Part shown: positions 47,301-59,371 of the stretch, piece by piece | Layout of the letters: every line of letters begins with the position of its first letter | Numbering within the stretch: position 1 is the stretch's first letter | Source of the DNA: Scenedesmus sp. ARA3 | Taxonomy: Eukaryota > Chlorophyta > Chlorophyceae > Sphaeropleales > Scenedesmaceae | NCBI GenBank assembly: GCA_004335835.1 | Contig: RWJK01000625.1 | Span: 1 to 64,000 of the forward strand | Length of the DNA: 64,000 nt | Direction: 5' to 3' | The notes under the pieces: generated by a model | Database searches by the model: none | What the model saw: only the letters and a program-made list of their open reading frames with translations | What the model was told of the DNA's origin: nothing | Position numbers and translations under genes: made by a program

Positions 47301-50300
47301 ACGACAGCATGATCTGCGAGGAGGCAGCACATGTGTACACAACCTGGGGGTGGGTCATATGTATGCGATGCCGTAGGGTTGTTGCCTAGCTGCACGAAAG
47401 ACCTCTGCCGGTGTTAGGGTCGTGCCTCAACATATATGCAACTGAACACATCGGTAACAAGGGATTGTTGCTCAGCATGCCGTCGCAGTGCGTGACCCAC
47501 CAGGGTCAAAGTTGCGCACTGCTGCAGCAGACGCTTGGCATAGCATGGCATGTGTACCATGTGCAATTCAGGCACCATGCTAGACATTTTGCATCCAGAC
47601 TCTGCTGAAGCACACTGAGCTGACCTGGCATCATGCATCCAACTACACGCTGTTGCATATTTGTGTTGTTATAAAACAAAGTACAGCTCACCACTGTTGC
47701 AATGCCTGGGACGACAGCAGCCGAGTACAGGTTGTTGTCGCTGCCATTCACGTTGGCGGGGACAGCGCTGGTGTTGATCTGGAAGGAGCCAGGGTTCTGA
47801 GGCTGAGGGTAGCGGGTGTTGTAAGCTGTGAAGGTGCGGTTGTCAGGCTGCAGCTCAATCTCGTGGTTGCCAGCAACCTGCAGGGTGGCATAGGGCCCAA
47901 AGGGTGCATGATTTATGTTGTTGCGTGTGTGGACCGCCCAGCTCAACAAATATTGTATGCGATACTGCCAACACACCACTGCTGGTAATGCATCCGTATG
48001 CATCTGTAAGCATCTTTCATTGCTGTGGCCAGGCATATGAGCAGAGGGGCATGTGCGCTACTGCAGCACAACAGGCCAGCATGGTGTCAAGAAGGTCGAA
48101 CTTGCCTGCATGATTGGGATGTGGGAGAACAGTGGCTCAAACAGACGGGCCCTGCAAAGCAGCGATGCACATATCCAAGGCCTGTTGAGGTTGCTCGTCA
48201 CGCTGCACAGCCGGTTGCGTGCGGCACTATGATTGTAAGAGAACTGCAGCATCTTTGCACTTCTATAGCTAGACAACAGTGATGTGCATTACCGACAAGG
48301 CATGCCATGACCACAAGTTCAGACAGGTAGCAGCATGTGATCTGCCATTGTAAGGTTGACCAAGCATGCGCTGTATAGGGGGATTCTGGCAATTCAGTGC
48401 GCGAGGCTTACCAAGTGTCCCACTTAGGCGAATCTGCGTGACGACAGCACACAGCAGCAGGCAGTCAAAGCAATAACCTGAGCTGGTATGTTGCAGCACA
48501 TGGATAGCTGTGAATAGCTCGCCACATCCAGACTAGGGCGCAGCTCCCAATGCAGGCTTCCTGCCAATGGAAACATTGTGCATGTGTTGCTGCACATTAT
48601 ACATGTGTAAAATACCATGTCTGGTGTGGCTGCATCCACCTCTGGAGAGCAACCTGTGGGTTCGGCCAGTATGCTGCTACTCACAGACTGTTGGGGCCTC
48701 GATGATCACTTTGGGCTCTGCAGGGCACGGCCCCGGGATGGGATCCAGGTGGTAGGCCTTGCTGTTGGCATTGAACAGCTTGCGCAGCCAGCACACCTCT
48801 TGACCATAGGCAGAAAAGGTGTCTGTAGGGACAGCAGTCACAAACGGCAGCATACATGTGTACAGGCTCAGCTGCTGATAAGAGGGCTCTGTTCAAGGCG
48901 GACTCTAACGGCTTTAAGGTTGTCAGTTGCAGTGGCATCAACGTGGCAGACTGCCGGCACGATGCAAGTACGATCAGTGGTCTATCAACATGGTGATGAG
49001 CACATCGAATCTTTGTGTGGGTATTACCTGGCTGGAGGCCTCAGGCAAAATAAGCCAAAGCAACATACTCAGTACCAGCCTTGGACTTCAAGGGATCATT
49101 GTATAGCTTGCTTTTTAATGACAGCTCTCGGTTGCAGCTGACAGCAAAGCGTGCTGTAGCACTTGTTGGTGCACCAGCTGAAGCTTCACTGCTGCAAGGT
49201 GAGTCCACGGCACTGGCATCAACAGTTGATTGACTTGCCTGCGTACACCAGATCCCCCACGTTGAGCAACAGGTTGGCATTCCTTGCCAGGGCACCTTGA
49301 ACAACAGCACTTGTGTTGGGAGTCTGGCCTGCATGGACACATCAAAGTCGGCACCATCGTATGTAGGAGAAACAATTGGGACTGAGAGCAGCATGTGCTG
49401 GGCAGTTCCAACTGCCTCGGTTCTTGTGCACAGCATCACGTGTGCAAGCCACGGTTCAGGTCAACCTGTCAGGCCCAGTTATGCTCCATGCAAGCAGCAA
49501 GCATGCTCGTATTTGTGAAGTTAGCAGCTGAGCGCCAGCAACGGCAATGCCAAAATGTAGGCTGTACAGCCAGTGCACCCACGGCAGTGCAGTACAGTGC
49601 ACTGAACTAGACGTGTGTACAGGTGGCAGCATCCGAGCATAGCCTGCTAATCTGACACTGCTAGCGCACAGCCATTGGCAACTGGCAGCAGCTATCACAA
49701 GCAGGCTGTGCAGTCTGGTTGAGTTGGGGAATTTGGGGAATGCTGGTACTCATATACACACACCTGAGTCTGCGATGACTGTGATGGCAAAGGGGAAGGC
49801 ATCGGGTGTGGATGTGAAGTTGCGGATGTCGGACCAGCCGTAGCGTGGGTCACCCACACGGTAGAACACCGTCTTGCCGGCCTCAACACCTGCAACGAAT
49901 AAATAAATGAATAAATGAGCTACGCGTGGTGTGTTGATGCTTAAGTCAAGCAAGGGGTGTGTGTGATGATAGGGATACCCCATGCGCCTGCACATCTCCT
50001 GCCATCAACACCTGCACAGGATGACGGGGTGTCAGGGAGGCGGCGACGGGCGGAAACTAGCGCCAGGCCATGGTTCAAGCTGCAGACACTTACACACCAG
50101 TGTACTGCGTATCTTCATCTGTGCATGCCCACACGCACTCTGCCCGAAGCCACCGGGGGTGCGGCTGGTTGCTGGCAGCCAGCCAACATCGACATATCAT
50201 GCTTGCCGACAACAGAAGCTACCTGTCAGTACACAAGAATGCATATGGAGCGTCCTAAGCAATCAACAGCTGATGTCACTGCCAGCCTTACCAGTGATGA

Positions 50301-51935
50301 AGGTGTGGTGGATGACTGGTGAGGTGTAGTCAGGGATGTTGAAGCCAGGCAGGGAGCTGAACACGTACTCATAGGTGTAACCTGCGCCAGTGGCCTGCAG
50401 GGGCAAGGAGGATGGGAGGGCGAGGGTTGCAAAATGCAGCAGGAAAAGCAGATCTCGTAAAGGATTGAAGCCATGCTTGCAGCCTGTGGTTGATGAATTT
50501 GTCATGCAATAAAATGCAAAATGGCCATGGCACCGTACCCGACCATGCACTACGCCGGTGTACAGCCGGCGCCGCGCAGTGCATGCATCTCCGCGCAGTG
50601 CGTGCCTCTCCGTGCAGTGCATGCAGTGCATGCATCTCCTGGCAGGAGTGAACCGATCAGGCTACCAGGTTGACACTGGGAAAGCCGTACACAGTGTACT
50701 GTAGTAAACTACAGTACGTACTGGTTTGCAGTGCTGTGCATGCCAGGACCCACCTCGTTAGGCAGAGTCTCATTGCCTGAGGGCATTGCATAGCCAAACT
50801 CGACGACTGACTGCACAGCATCGGCCTTGGGAGGGGTCAGGCCAATGCCGACCTGCAGCAGGGACACGCAGACACTGTTGGCCAGCAGCTGTATGCTGGA
50901 TTGTAGCAACACATTGGCCATGCACAAAAACATGCGCACAGTGGGGAGCTTGAAAGGCCAAGTCAACAACCAGCAGCATCTGCACTGATGTAAGTGAGGC
51001 CGCAACAACTCTGTCACAGTGTTGTGCCACATTCCAACTTGGAACTGAGTGTGGCAAACCTTGGACTGTTTGCACCTACATAAACTGCTTCACAACCACC
51101 CCCACCCCTCACACCAACCCCTCACGCCCACCTGTGCATCTCCCGTTGCCCATGAGATGAGGTACGCTCCAGGCGCCCAGTACGTGACAGACAGCTGCTC
51201 AGGGGTGAGTCCAGTCACCATCTTGGCCGTCATCATGCTGAATGGAGGCAGGTCCAGGGTGGCAAAGGGGCCGGCAACAGCAGCATCTGTCTTCAGGGTG
51301 TAGCCTTGGGACTCGTGCTCAGAGCTCTGGGTGTCTGACACTGCAATGACCTTCAGGGCGCGGCCTGTGGGATGAGGTTAAGGGGTCAGGGTGTGCACAC
51401 TGATGAGGGTTAACCCTCAACGTTGAGCAAGAGCACAAAAGGTTGCTGGTTTAGGCATTGTCAATCATGTTATTGTGCAGGTCACAGCGACAACGCAGTG
51501 CTGTTATTGCCATTGAACAATGCATTGCAAAGCTGCTGCTGCCTGATCACGACAAGCCATGTGTGTCAGCTTGCGCAACTTTGTGTGCGATGCAGCGCAG
51601 GAGCACAAATCGCAAATTGATAAGCAGCAGCTTGGAGCAAAATTTCTGCTGTAACGGCGCCGTAGAAGACTGGATAGATGAACACCGTCAAGTTGAATGA
51701 ACCAGCTGCACTGCAGTGCAGCTGCAGGCAGTATATACTGCGTTTACGTAATGCACTAGCAGGTACCAGCAGCTGCTGCAGCTCCTGCAGGTACTACTGC
51801 ACTGAAGCATGTGTACACACCTAGATCATGGCAAGGTGCTTTCTGAGAGCTGAAGGACCGCTCAGGCCAGCTCGCAGACGCAAAACTGACGCACAAAAAG
51901 AGCAGCAGGGCTGCGCAGCGCGTTGTGCACGTCAT
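44357..51935 (-). CDS. Secreted purple acid phosphatase, 15 exons
   Basis: Binuclear-metal phosphomonoesterase, usually secreted or wall-bound for phosphate scavenging. Minus-strand exons: 51821-51935, 51132-51364, 50754-50852, 50292-50394, 49764-49889, 49239-49328, 48689-48822, 48412-48422, 48106-48151, 47692-47877, 47162-47313, 46744-46837, 46015-46137, 45228-45451, 44357-44717; 2097 bases, 698 residues. A signal peptide opens it (CAALLLFLCVSFASAS). Metal-binding motifs: IADSGQT (about 220-227, where plants have GDLG), GDLVYAD (about 249-256), GNHE (322-325), NFHVPFY (about 421-427) and NGHVHAYER (about 459-467). WDTWARLFEPLFSHIP precedes GNHE, as in the family. The tail from about 611 is Ser/Pro/Ala-rich. 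Two introns start with GC. Exon 8 is 11 bases, and the donor before it is weak or offset by four bases. A 12-N gap lies in an intron. Confidence 0.85.
45154..45212. repeat. TGTAA/TGTAACG short tandem repeat
   Basis: Repeated TGTAATGTAACG-like units in the last phosphatase intron, just downstream (minus strand) of the 45228 donor. Confidence 0.85.
45763..45774. other. Assembly gap (12 N)
   Basis: Twelve undetermined bases flanked by C runs in a phosphatase intron. The true length is unknown. No exon is affected. Confidence 0.98.
46625..46672 (-). pseudogene. Echo of the end of phosphatase exon 12 (GHVH motif) with donor
   Basis: On the minus strand, within the intron following exon 12, the sequence encodes QVNVVFDGHVH followed by GTGAGT. 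The real exon has QVDVVFNGHVH/GTGAGT at 46744. The copy lies 112 bases downstream in the direction of transcription and starts after a CAG. Confidence 0.85.
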
Positions 51936-52761
51936 GATCGTGAGCCTGTCTACAGTCAACGGTTGACCCTGCCTGCTGCACCTGTAGATCTGGCACCCGG
52001 AGAAGTGTTGGCCTCGCCTACGACGCGCCTACCTTCATTTTCTGTTGATGTTATGCGCATATTTCGGCAGTCACGGCTGCACATTCCTGCAGAGCCGATG
52101 CGCATATTCCATTCCGTCGACGGCAGGGAGTCGCGTAATGTGGTCACCGAGATGTCCAGTCTGCGCCTGAGTATCACATCAGCAGCCCAAGAAGCACTGC
52201 AGGTGTGTCAATCCACCAAATTTGATTCTATCTATTTAGCTTTGTTTGGAATGCGACCAAGCATGCGACCGTCGTCTGCAGCGGCCGTGCTCGAACTTGC
52301 TGATGCTCGTTGTGCATTTCACCGTGACACGCACCATGACTGACTGGTTTGAGGCGGAGCTTGCCGCTGTGCATAGCTACTGCTGAAGGATATTCAGATT
52401 GGTGCACACTGCTCGTTGTGCTTGTGTATGGCGGTTATGTATATACATGTATGGGCTGCAGCCAGCTGGCGGTACATGCATGTACAGCCGTTTTACATAC
52501 GTACAGCCTCTGCAGTGTCTTGGAGTCTTGAAGAGGCTGCTTGTACTGTAGTAAGGAGTGATGATTTGAAAGCCCCTGAGTTGAAAAACAACACATCAGA
52601 ACCCTGCATGGAAAGGATGCAGCGTTACATCCATGCACTGCTGGCAACCCGCATCTGGTGTTGAAGCTGTTCACACCCTCAAAGGCCCGCCTCCTTGCCA
52701 GCTTGCTGTCTGTCCAATGCTTCCTTTGTGCTATAATCGCAAGCCAGCCGCGAACAAGCAC
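51936..52761. other. Phosphatase promoter region and MYND gene 3' flank
   Basis: About 826 bases. Left part: phosphatase 5' flank. Right part: 3' UTR of the MYND gene. A + strand open frame (51828-52343) overlaps the phosphatase first exon and shows no motif, so I do not call it. Confidence 0.45.
52625..52629 (-). terminator. Candidate TGTAA polyadenylation signal for the MYND gene
   Basis: TTACA on the + strand, 133 bases past the MYND stop codon on the minus strand. A plausible distance, but a short word. Confidence 0.3.
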
Positions 52762-53944
52762 TCACTGCACACCTGCTGCTGCCGCACCGCCTGCTGCTGC
52801 TGCCGCTGCCGCCTTGATGCGCTTGCACACGCCCTGGTGGCCCACCTTCCAGTGCGCCAGCTGGCACTCCCTGCTGCAGTACTTGGCTGCCCTGCAGCCG
52901 CTGCAGCCCTGACCCAGCTGCAGCTCCCCTAGCTTGCCCATGCTGCTGCAGCCGGGGTTGTTGCAGCACAGCTTCACTGGGAACTCAGCCATCACTGCTG
53001 CGCCTGCATCCCGGATCTGCGCTGCTGCTGCCGGCCCCAGGCACGCCTTCAGCTGCGCCTGCAGCAGCTTGCCCCACACGCCAGGGGTGCTGTTGCCGGC
53101 CAGGTTCCGCACCGACTGCTTGCTTGCGGTCTTCCAGCGCGCTAACGCCCTCTCCAGCTGCTTTGTTGCGGCCTCCATTGTATCGAGCAGCGTCTCCAAT
53201 GCAGTGTGGCCATCATCCTTGGGGCCTGGCAGAATCCAGCCGTCAGGGCTCATCACCTGCAGCTCGTGGATCTGCGCGCCTGTTACTAACGAACACCCAA
53301 ACAGCCCCGTCAGCACCTGCTGCATTGGCTCCAGCGCAGCCGCAGTCGTGTTTGGAGCTGCTGCTGCTGCCGGCGACTCCATTGCGAGCAGCAGCGTGGA
53401 GCCGGCAAAGTACAAGCAGCGCCCGGCAAGTGCCAGCCACGGCGCCATCGCCTCCACCCTCGCTGCTGCTGCTGCCGCATCGTCGTCCTCTTCTTCGTGC
53501 CTGCTGCGGCCGCTGCCGAGCCCGCCGATCGCCTCGTTACTGTCCATGCCTATTGCTGCTTCCATCAGCTTGCTCAGCACCAGGGCTGTGTTTGCGCTGG
53601 GACGTGCAATCGAGAACAGCGCATTGATCGAGCTGATTCCCTCAACGCTGCCTGCCGCCTGCTTGAGGTGCGTCGTGATGAGCCCAAACTGCAGCAGCAG
53701 CGCGTCACGCAGCCCTGCATCAGATGCTGCTGCTGCTACTATGCTGCGCCTGCTGCTGCTGCTGCCGGCAGGCGGGTGAATGGTCTCCAGGCAGGCTGCA
53801 GTTGCGAGTGCTGCAAAGAAGCGGACATGGCCGGGGTTCATCTGGTTGTGGCGGGCTGCGCCGCGCACTGCTGCCTCACACACTGCTGCTGCAGTGAAGG
53901 GCTGCTGCCGGAATGCGGCGGACACCATACCCTGGCTGGCTGCA

Positions 53945-53983
<39 letters not shown>

Positions 53984-54856
53984 GGACGCTTCTTGGCAAC
54001 ACAAGCGAGGTTATGAAGCCATTGGAGGGTTGCAGTTGCGGCGCGGTTAGGCAGCCTCCCTCAGTTACAAGTTACAAGTCCTACGCATCAGAAGCAGGCA
54101 AGCCAGCTTGAGCCTATGCTATTCCGCGCGTAAATTAGAGAAGGCCTCCCGCAGCCTAGACTCAGGCACCACTGCCTCTTATTGAAATCCCCACAGCTGC
54201 CTGCACATTAGTGCTCTGGACACTTCGGGTAAAAAGAGCGCTAAAAAGATGCCCGCTAAAAACAACTTCGGCACCGTTCGCCGTGAAAAGCACGGCATGT
54301 AACAACTAAAAAATATGTAAAATTTACCTGCCAAGACGAACTGAGGAGGTCGCCTAGATCGGTAGTGCGGGGTTTTGGCAGCCACTCTGTCGGACATGTC
54401 CTGACACCGATTTTGCCCTACTACAGCGCTCTAGCTGCCTAGTACCTTCTACATGTTTTCAAAAATGCTTCGACAATGGGCGAGCGAGGCTGCAGGGCCG
54501 CGATGGGAGTCGCTGGACTTTGGCGGAGGCGTCAGCACCCGGCCTTGCTGGTGCTGCCGATTGCCCTTGGGATGGCGTCCCCACCAGCTGGACAACGTTG
54601 CTCTATGCACCTCAATTCCAGGTGGGCCACGTATCGCCCTGAGCGGCATGTTTCAGCGTTGTGCATGGGCTGGTGCTGTGCCAGGCCGGCAGGAGCCTCA
54701 GGCTGCAGAGTTTGCCAGCGCTTTCGAACAGCCCAATGCAGCAACATTGGTTAGCTGTGTCATAGGTACTGCCATGGGTGCTGTCACGGCTGCTGCATGC
54801 CAGCCTGGCAGAAGCTGCCTGGCTTTGATGAGCTGCTATGCGGCTGTCCTTTAACT

Positions 54857-54891
<35 letters not shown>

Positions 54892-56874
54892 TGCACACAT
54901 TGCTGTAATAGACTGTTGTGGGCAGATGCTGTTTTCTGCTGGCTGCAGGGTACTTGCAGCACATGCCACTGCAGCGTGGCCATGGTAATCACGACCCATG
55001 TGCACCATGGGCCTTCAGCAACTTCATGGACCTGACCACCGAGCAAAGGCAGCAGAGCATCAGGGACCCATTGCAACGCATGCAACTCGAGTGACGGGCA
55101 GCCGAAACAGCAACGGCTGCCATGCAACAGCATGGGCAGGTACCCGGCGCTCATCACCATTGGCAGCGACACCATCCCTGCCCTACCAGCCACCATGTCA
55201 CATGCAGGTGCGGCAGCCATGTGCCTGTGCTGCTGCATTTGTCTGTCGGTTGTTGTGAGACACCAACACACTGGCTCACTGCAGGCACATGCCTGTGTTT
55301 TTCCCTTCACATGCCTGTGTTGTGTATTCACACATTGTACTCAACACATTGCTGCAAGTGTTCAGATGAAACAGGCGCTGCTCCTTTGTCACAACAGCAT
55401 GTTCATGGCAGCATCACACTATTGTTGCTCGACACTAAACATGCTGGACGTCTTTCAGTACTGATGGGCATACCTTATGCAGAATGACAGTTTAGGCATA
55501 GTAAATGCACAATTGCGCACCTTCCAACAATGCACAACCATGTACATATCCGCTGCTACCTGCTGCTGTGTGCCTTACAGGTTTTTACCATCAAAGATTG
55601 GCTCCACCAGCTGGTCCACTGCAGTCACTGTCCAAAGGCAACACCCCAAGTGCACAACCCTACACAACGGATGAAGATGGTTGCTGGACAAGCTGCCACC
55701 GTCATACACATCATACATTGCTGGTGCTGCGTGCTGCTGGGGCACCATCGCTTTTATACATGGAGAATCAACAGTCAAGGCAGCACAGCACGGTGCTGCC
55801 GACAGCGGCACATAATGATCTTGCACATGCATGCCGTTCCAAGGCTTTTTGTGCGTATAGGATTGCTGCTGCATTGATGAGGACCTGTGAAGTCCAGGGA
55901 TCGGCAGCGCCACAACTCCTCACTGTTGTGCCATTACATTGGTCATGTTTCCGCCAGCATATGATGGCGGCAGCAACTCTGCACATACACGTATTGCAGT
56001 GTTGCTGCTTTACGTGATGCAATGCTGCTTGGCCTCTGAAGTGCAAGGCAAGCATCTGTTGCTGTGCGGTGGGGGAGTGTGGCTTTGATGGCAACTAATA
56101 TGTATGTCTGAGCACGCGCGCTTAGGAGGTAATGACCATGTGAATGCAGTTTGGCTGTGGGGCTGCGTGCCAATGAGGGGCAGACTGTTGTGTAACAATA
56201 ATCTTTTTGGCCTGCTAATTCAAATGAGGCACTTGTGTGATGTTTTCAGCTTCCTCTGACGCCACCACCAGATGGGCTGGCAGGCACTTCCCATGGCTAC
56301 ACAACATCACCACTGAAACTATAATAAACACAAACAATTGCCAAATATGAACAACTTGGAAAATGTGCACGGCTGCTTTTTAACCTTGTTAACTTTTTTA
56401 ATCTTTTTAGTGTTTTTAGCGGTGCGACACATTAACGTTAACATTAACATTATTGTCACATTATTGTCACTGTCAATGCAGCTGCACACAACTCGGCGCC
56501 GTCCCTGCCTCCCTGCAACTATGATGCAAACAAAGGCCCAGCTGCAAGTGAATGACATAGTTGCATTCAAGTGTCCTTGCTCTCCTGCCACGCACCTACG
56601 AACGGCGGGCAGATCTTCATGATAACACTGCCAAAGAGGTTCACAGCAGCATCTTTCAGCGCAGCTCCTTTCAAGAACACCCCGCCAGGCCCTAAGGGGC
56701 AGCCGCCGCCCCCAGCTGGCATCTCCACATCACCATCCTTGCTGTGCTTGACCGCATGCAGCAGCGCAGGGCCCATCAGCAACAGCGAGGCAGTCAGGCC
56801 GTCACTGTAGGCAGCAGCTGCGGCGTTGATGGTGGCTGCTGTGGGTGGGTCAGGGATTTTGGCCTGCCCAGGAA

Positions 56875-56908
<34 letters not shown>

Positions 56909-57945
56909 TGTGTGAGTGCTGCTGGTGTTCTGTTCCACGGCACGGTTGCGTGCTATTCATGGAATGCCACAATGGCGCACATACACGAAGCGCAAGAGCA
57001 GGATGGTGCGCGTTCCTGCGGCCGACGATGATTTTTCACCCTGCCTGCAAAAGGTCGCACCCATCTTCACGCCCTGAACTCCTCACCTGCATATGGATGT
57101 CCAGCAGTGACATCTGGAAGATCAGCGCCGAGTGCAGGCAGCGCAGCTCAGGAGCCAGCGCAGCAGCCTCACACACCAGCAGGTGCAGCGGCGGGCACAT
57201 CTCCACTGGAATGCGTGGCAGCTGCATCACCATGCCTAACCGCCTGCCGTTGCTGCTGCTGCTGCTATTGCTGCTGCTGCCCAGCAGCAGGAAGTCTACT
57301 GCTATGTACAATGCATGCCGCAGCAGCTTTAGTTTGGGCTTACTGATCACATCCAGCTCAGCAGGCACAGCCGGCGCAAGCAGCATCTCGAGCACGGCTG
57401 TGTGATGAGCAGGGACCGTCAGGTACAGCTGCTGCTCCTGCTGCTGCTGCCGCTGCTGCTGCTGGTCGCTTGCTGCAGCTTCTGCAGCAGCAGCTGCTGC
57501 TGCAACTGCCGGCGACGCCGTCACCACCGCTGCCGCTGTCTTGGTCTTCACCGGTGACACCCCACGCAGCTCCCGATGAGACCGGTGACACTCGGCGGCA
57601 ACGGAGATCAGCAGCAGGTGCTGCAGTGACGCTGAGTCAGACAGCTGCTGCGCAAAGCTGGCGTCGCGAGGGCTGTTTGGGCTGTCATCCATCAGCAGCT
57701 CCCCGTGAACTGCAACGAGCAGTACATGCGATATGCCGTTGATGATGGCAGTGACAGGGTCACGCGGCATGCAGGCATCACGCACCTCTCCACTGCTGCT
57801 GCTGCTGCTGGACGGTGCAGTGCCTGGCTTTGTGGGTGGCCATGTCTTCAGCAGGTTCACTGCCAGGTCACATGCCGGCAGCACTGTCTTCTGCAAGCTG
57901 CTGCTGCTGCTGCTGCTGCTGCTGCCGCTGCTGCTGCTCCTGGCC

Positions 57946-58003
<58 letters not shown>

Positions 58004-59336
58004 GCAGCAGGCTACCTGGCCACACCATTGCCAAGCTTTTCCAGAAGGCCAGCACGTGTGCTGCCATGCACACATCAGAGTGTGTTGGGAAGAAGTTGCG
58101 GAAGCGGTCTGCTGTTGCTGCTGCGCCTATTGTTGCTGCGCGCTGCTGCGGCGTCACTCGCCCCAGCTGCGCTGCTATGGTGGCCATGATAGGGCCCAGC
58201 ACCGGCGCCAGGCCTGTTGGCGTGAAAAGGGAAGTGAAGCATCAGGATGCATCACAGCAGGCAGAAAGGTACATCAGGCAGATCTTTGGAGTGAGTCTTC
58301 TGCGCTGTGCGCAGCAGCTGCTACTGTTTGGTGCAGAAACAATATGCGCATTGCAGAGCAGGCACATAACACACGGGGGCCTCCAACTTTGCGCAAGGCA
58401 TGCAGGCAGCACGCCAACAGCACATCGCAAACGGCTGCATTCACACATGCAAATACACACTGCCAACTAGACCATAAAGCAGCTCTCCTCAACTGCACGC
58501 CGCACACCACAGCCCCGCAAGCGGCTCTGTCACTCACCTGCTGTGTGCTGCGCAATGTGCTGCTGCAGCGCCGCCTGCTGCTCTGCTGGCTGCTGCTGCA
58601 CACACCGCTCCATGTTCACTCCCAGACCACTCAGCAACACGCCCGCCGCACACCACCAACGGCTGCTGTGACACATGCAGCAGCACTTCAACACCACCTA
58701 ATACCCACACCAGCTGCGCCACATCTTCAAACGGGTACATGTTGCCAACAGAACTCTGCAAGCAACCCTGCACAAACCCAACCCCGCCACTCACCTGCTG
58801 TGTGCTGCGTGATCTGCTGCTGCACCGCCGCCTGCTGCTCTGCTGCTTCCTGGTGCACGCAGCGCTCCAAGAACACCCCCAGCCCATTCAGCAGCACACC
58901 CACAGCACTGAACGCTGCCGGACACGTGGAAGTAATCTGGTCTGCCTGGTGTGGTATGACTTGCAGGAGTGGCTGTGCGAGTGCGCGCCAGCGCTGCAGC
59001 ACGCCGGAGCGTTGACTGGCTGTCAGCTGGTCAAAGTGTGCGGTCAACGGGTCTGAGTTGAGCCAGGCTGTGAGGCGCTGGCAGTTGGCGTACTCGCTGT
59101 GCAGTGCTGCTGCCGTGGGTGGGCTGAGGTGGGCCAGCAGCGCCTCAGTGGCCTGCAGGCGGGGCAGTTGTTGCGATTGTGGTGAGGTGGTTGATGCCTG
59201 ATCAACTTACATCAGCGCGCTGTGCTGTTACATTGGGTTCAAATGAAACCGGTGCTGTTGCATGAAACCAGAAGCAAGTAGTGGAGGCAGGAGAAGCATG
59301 CTGCCTTTGCTGGTGCGCAGAACATGGAAGGGCTGG

Positions 59337-59371
<35 letters not shown>

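Noticed and set aside
51828..52343. 171-codon + strand frame next to the phosphatase
   Set aside because: Overlaps the phosphatase first exon in antisense; the rest is moderately protein-like but has no motif or splice partner.
54179..54397. 72-codon minus-strand frame with hydrophobic stretch
   Set aside because: No start context, no partner exon, and it overlaps the AT-rich patch before the possible nested gene.
57705..59015. 436-codon + strand frame
   Set aside because: Antisense of the MYND exons; poly-Ala from CTG repeats keeps it open.
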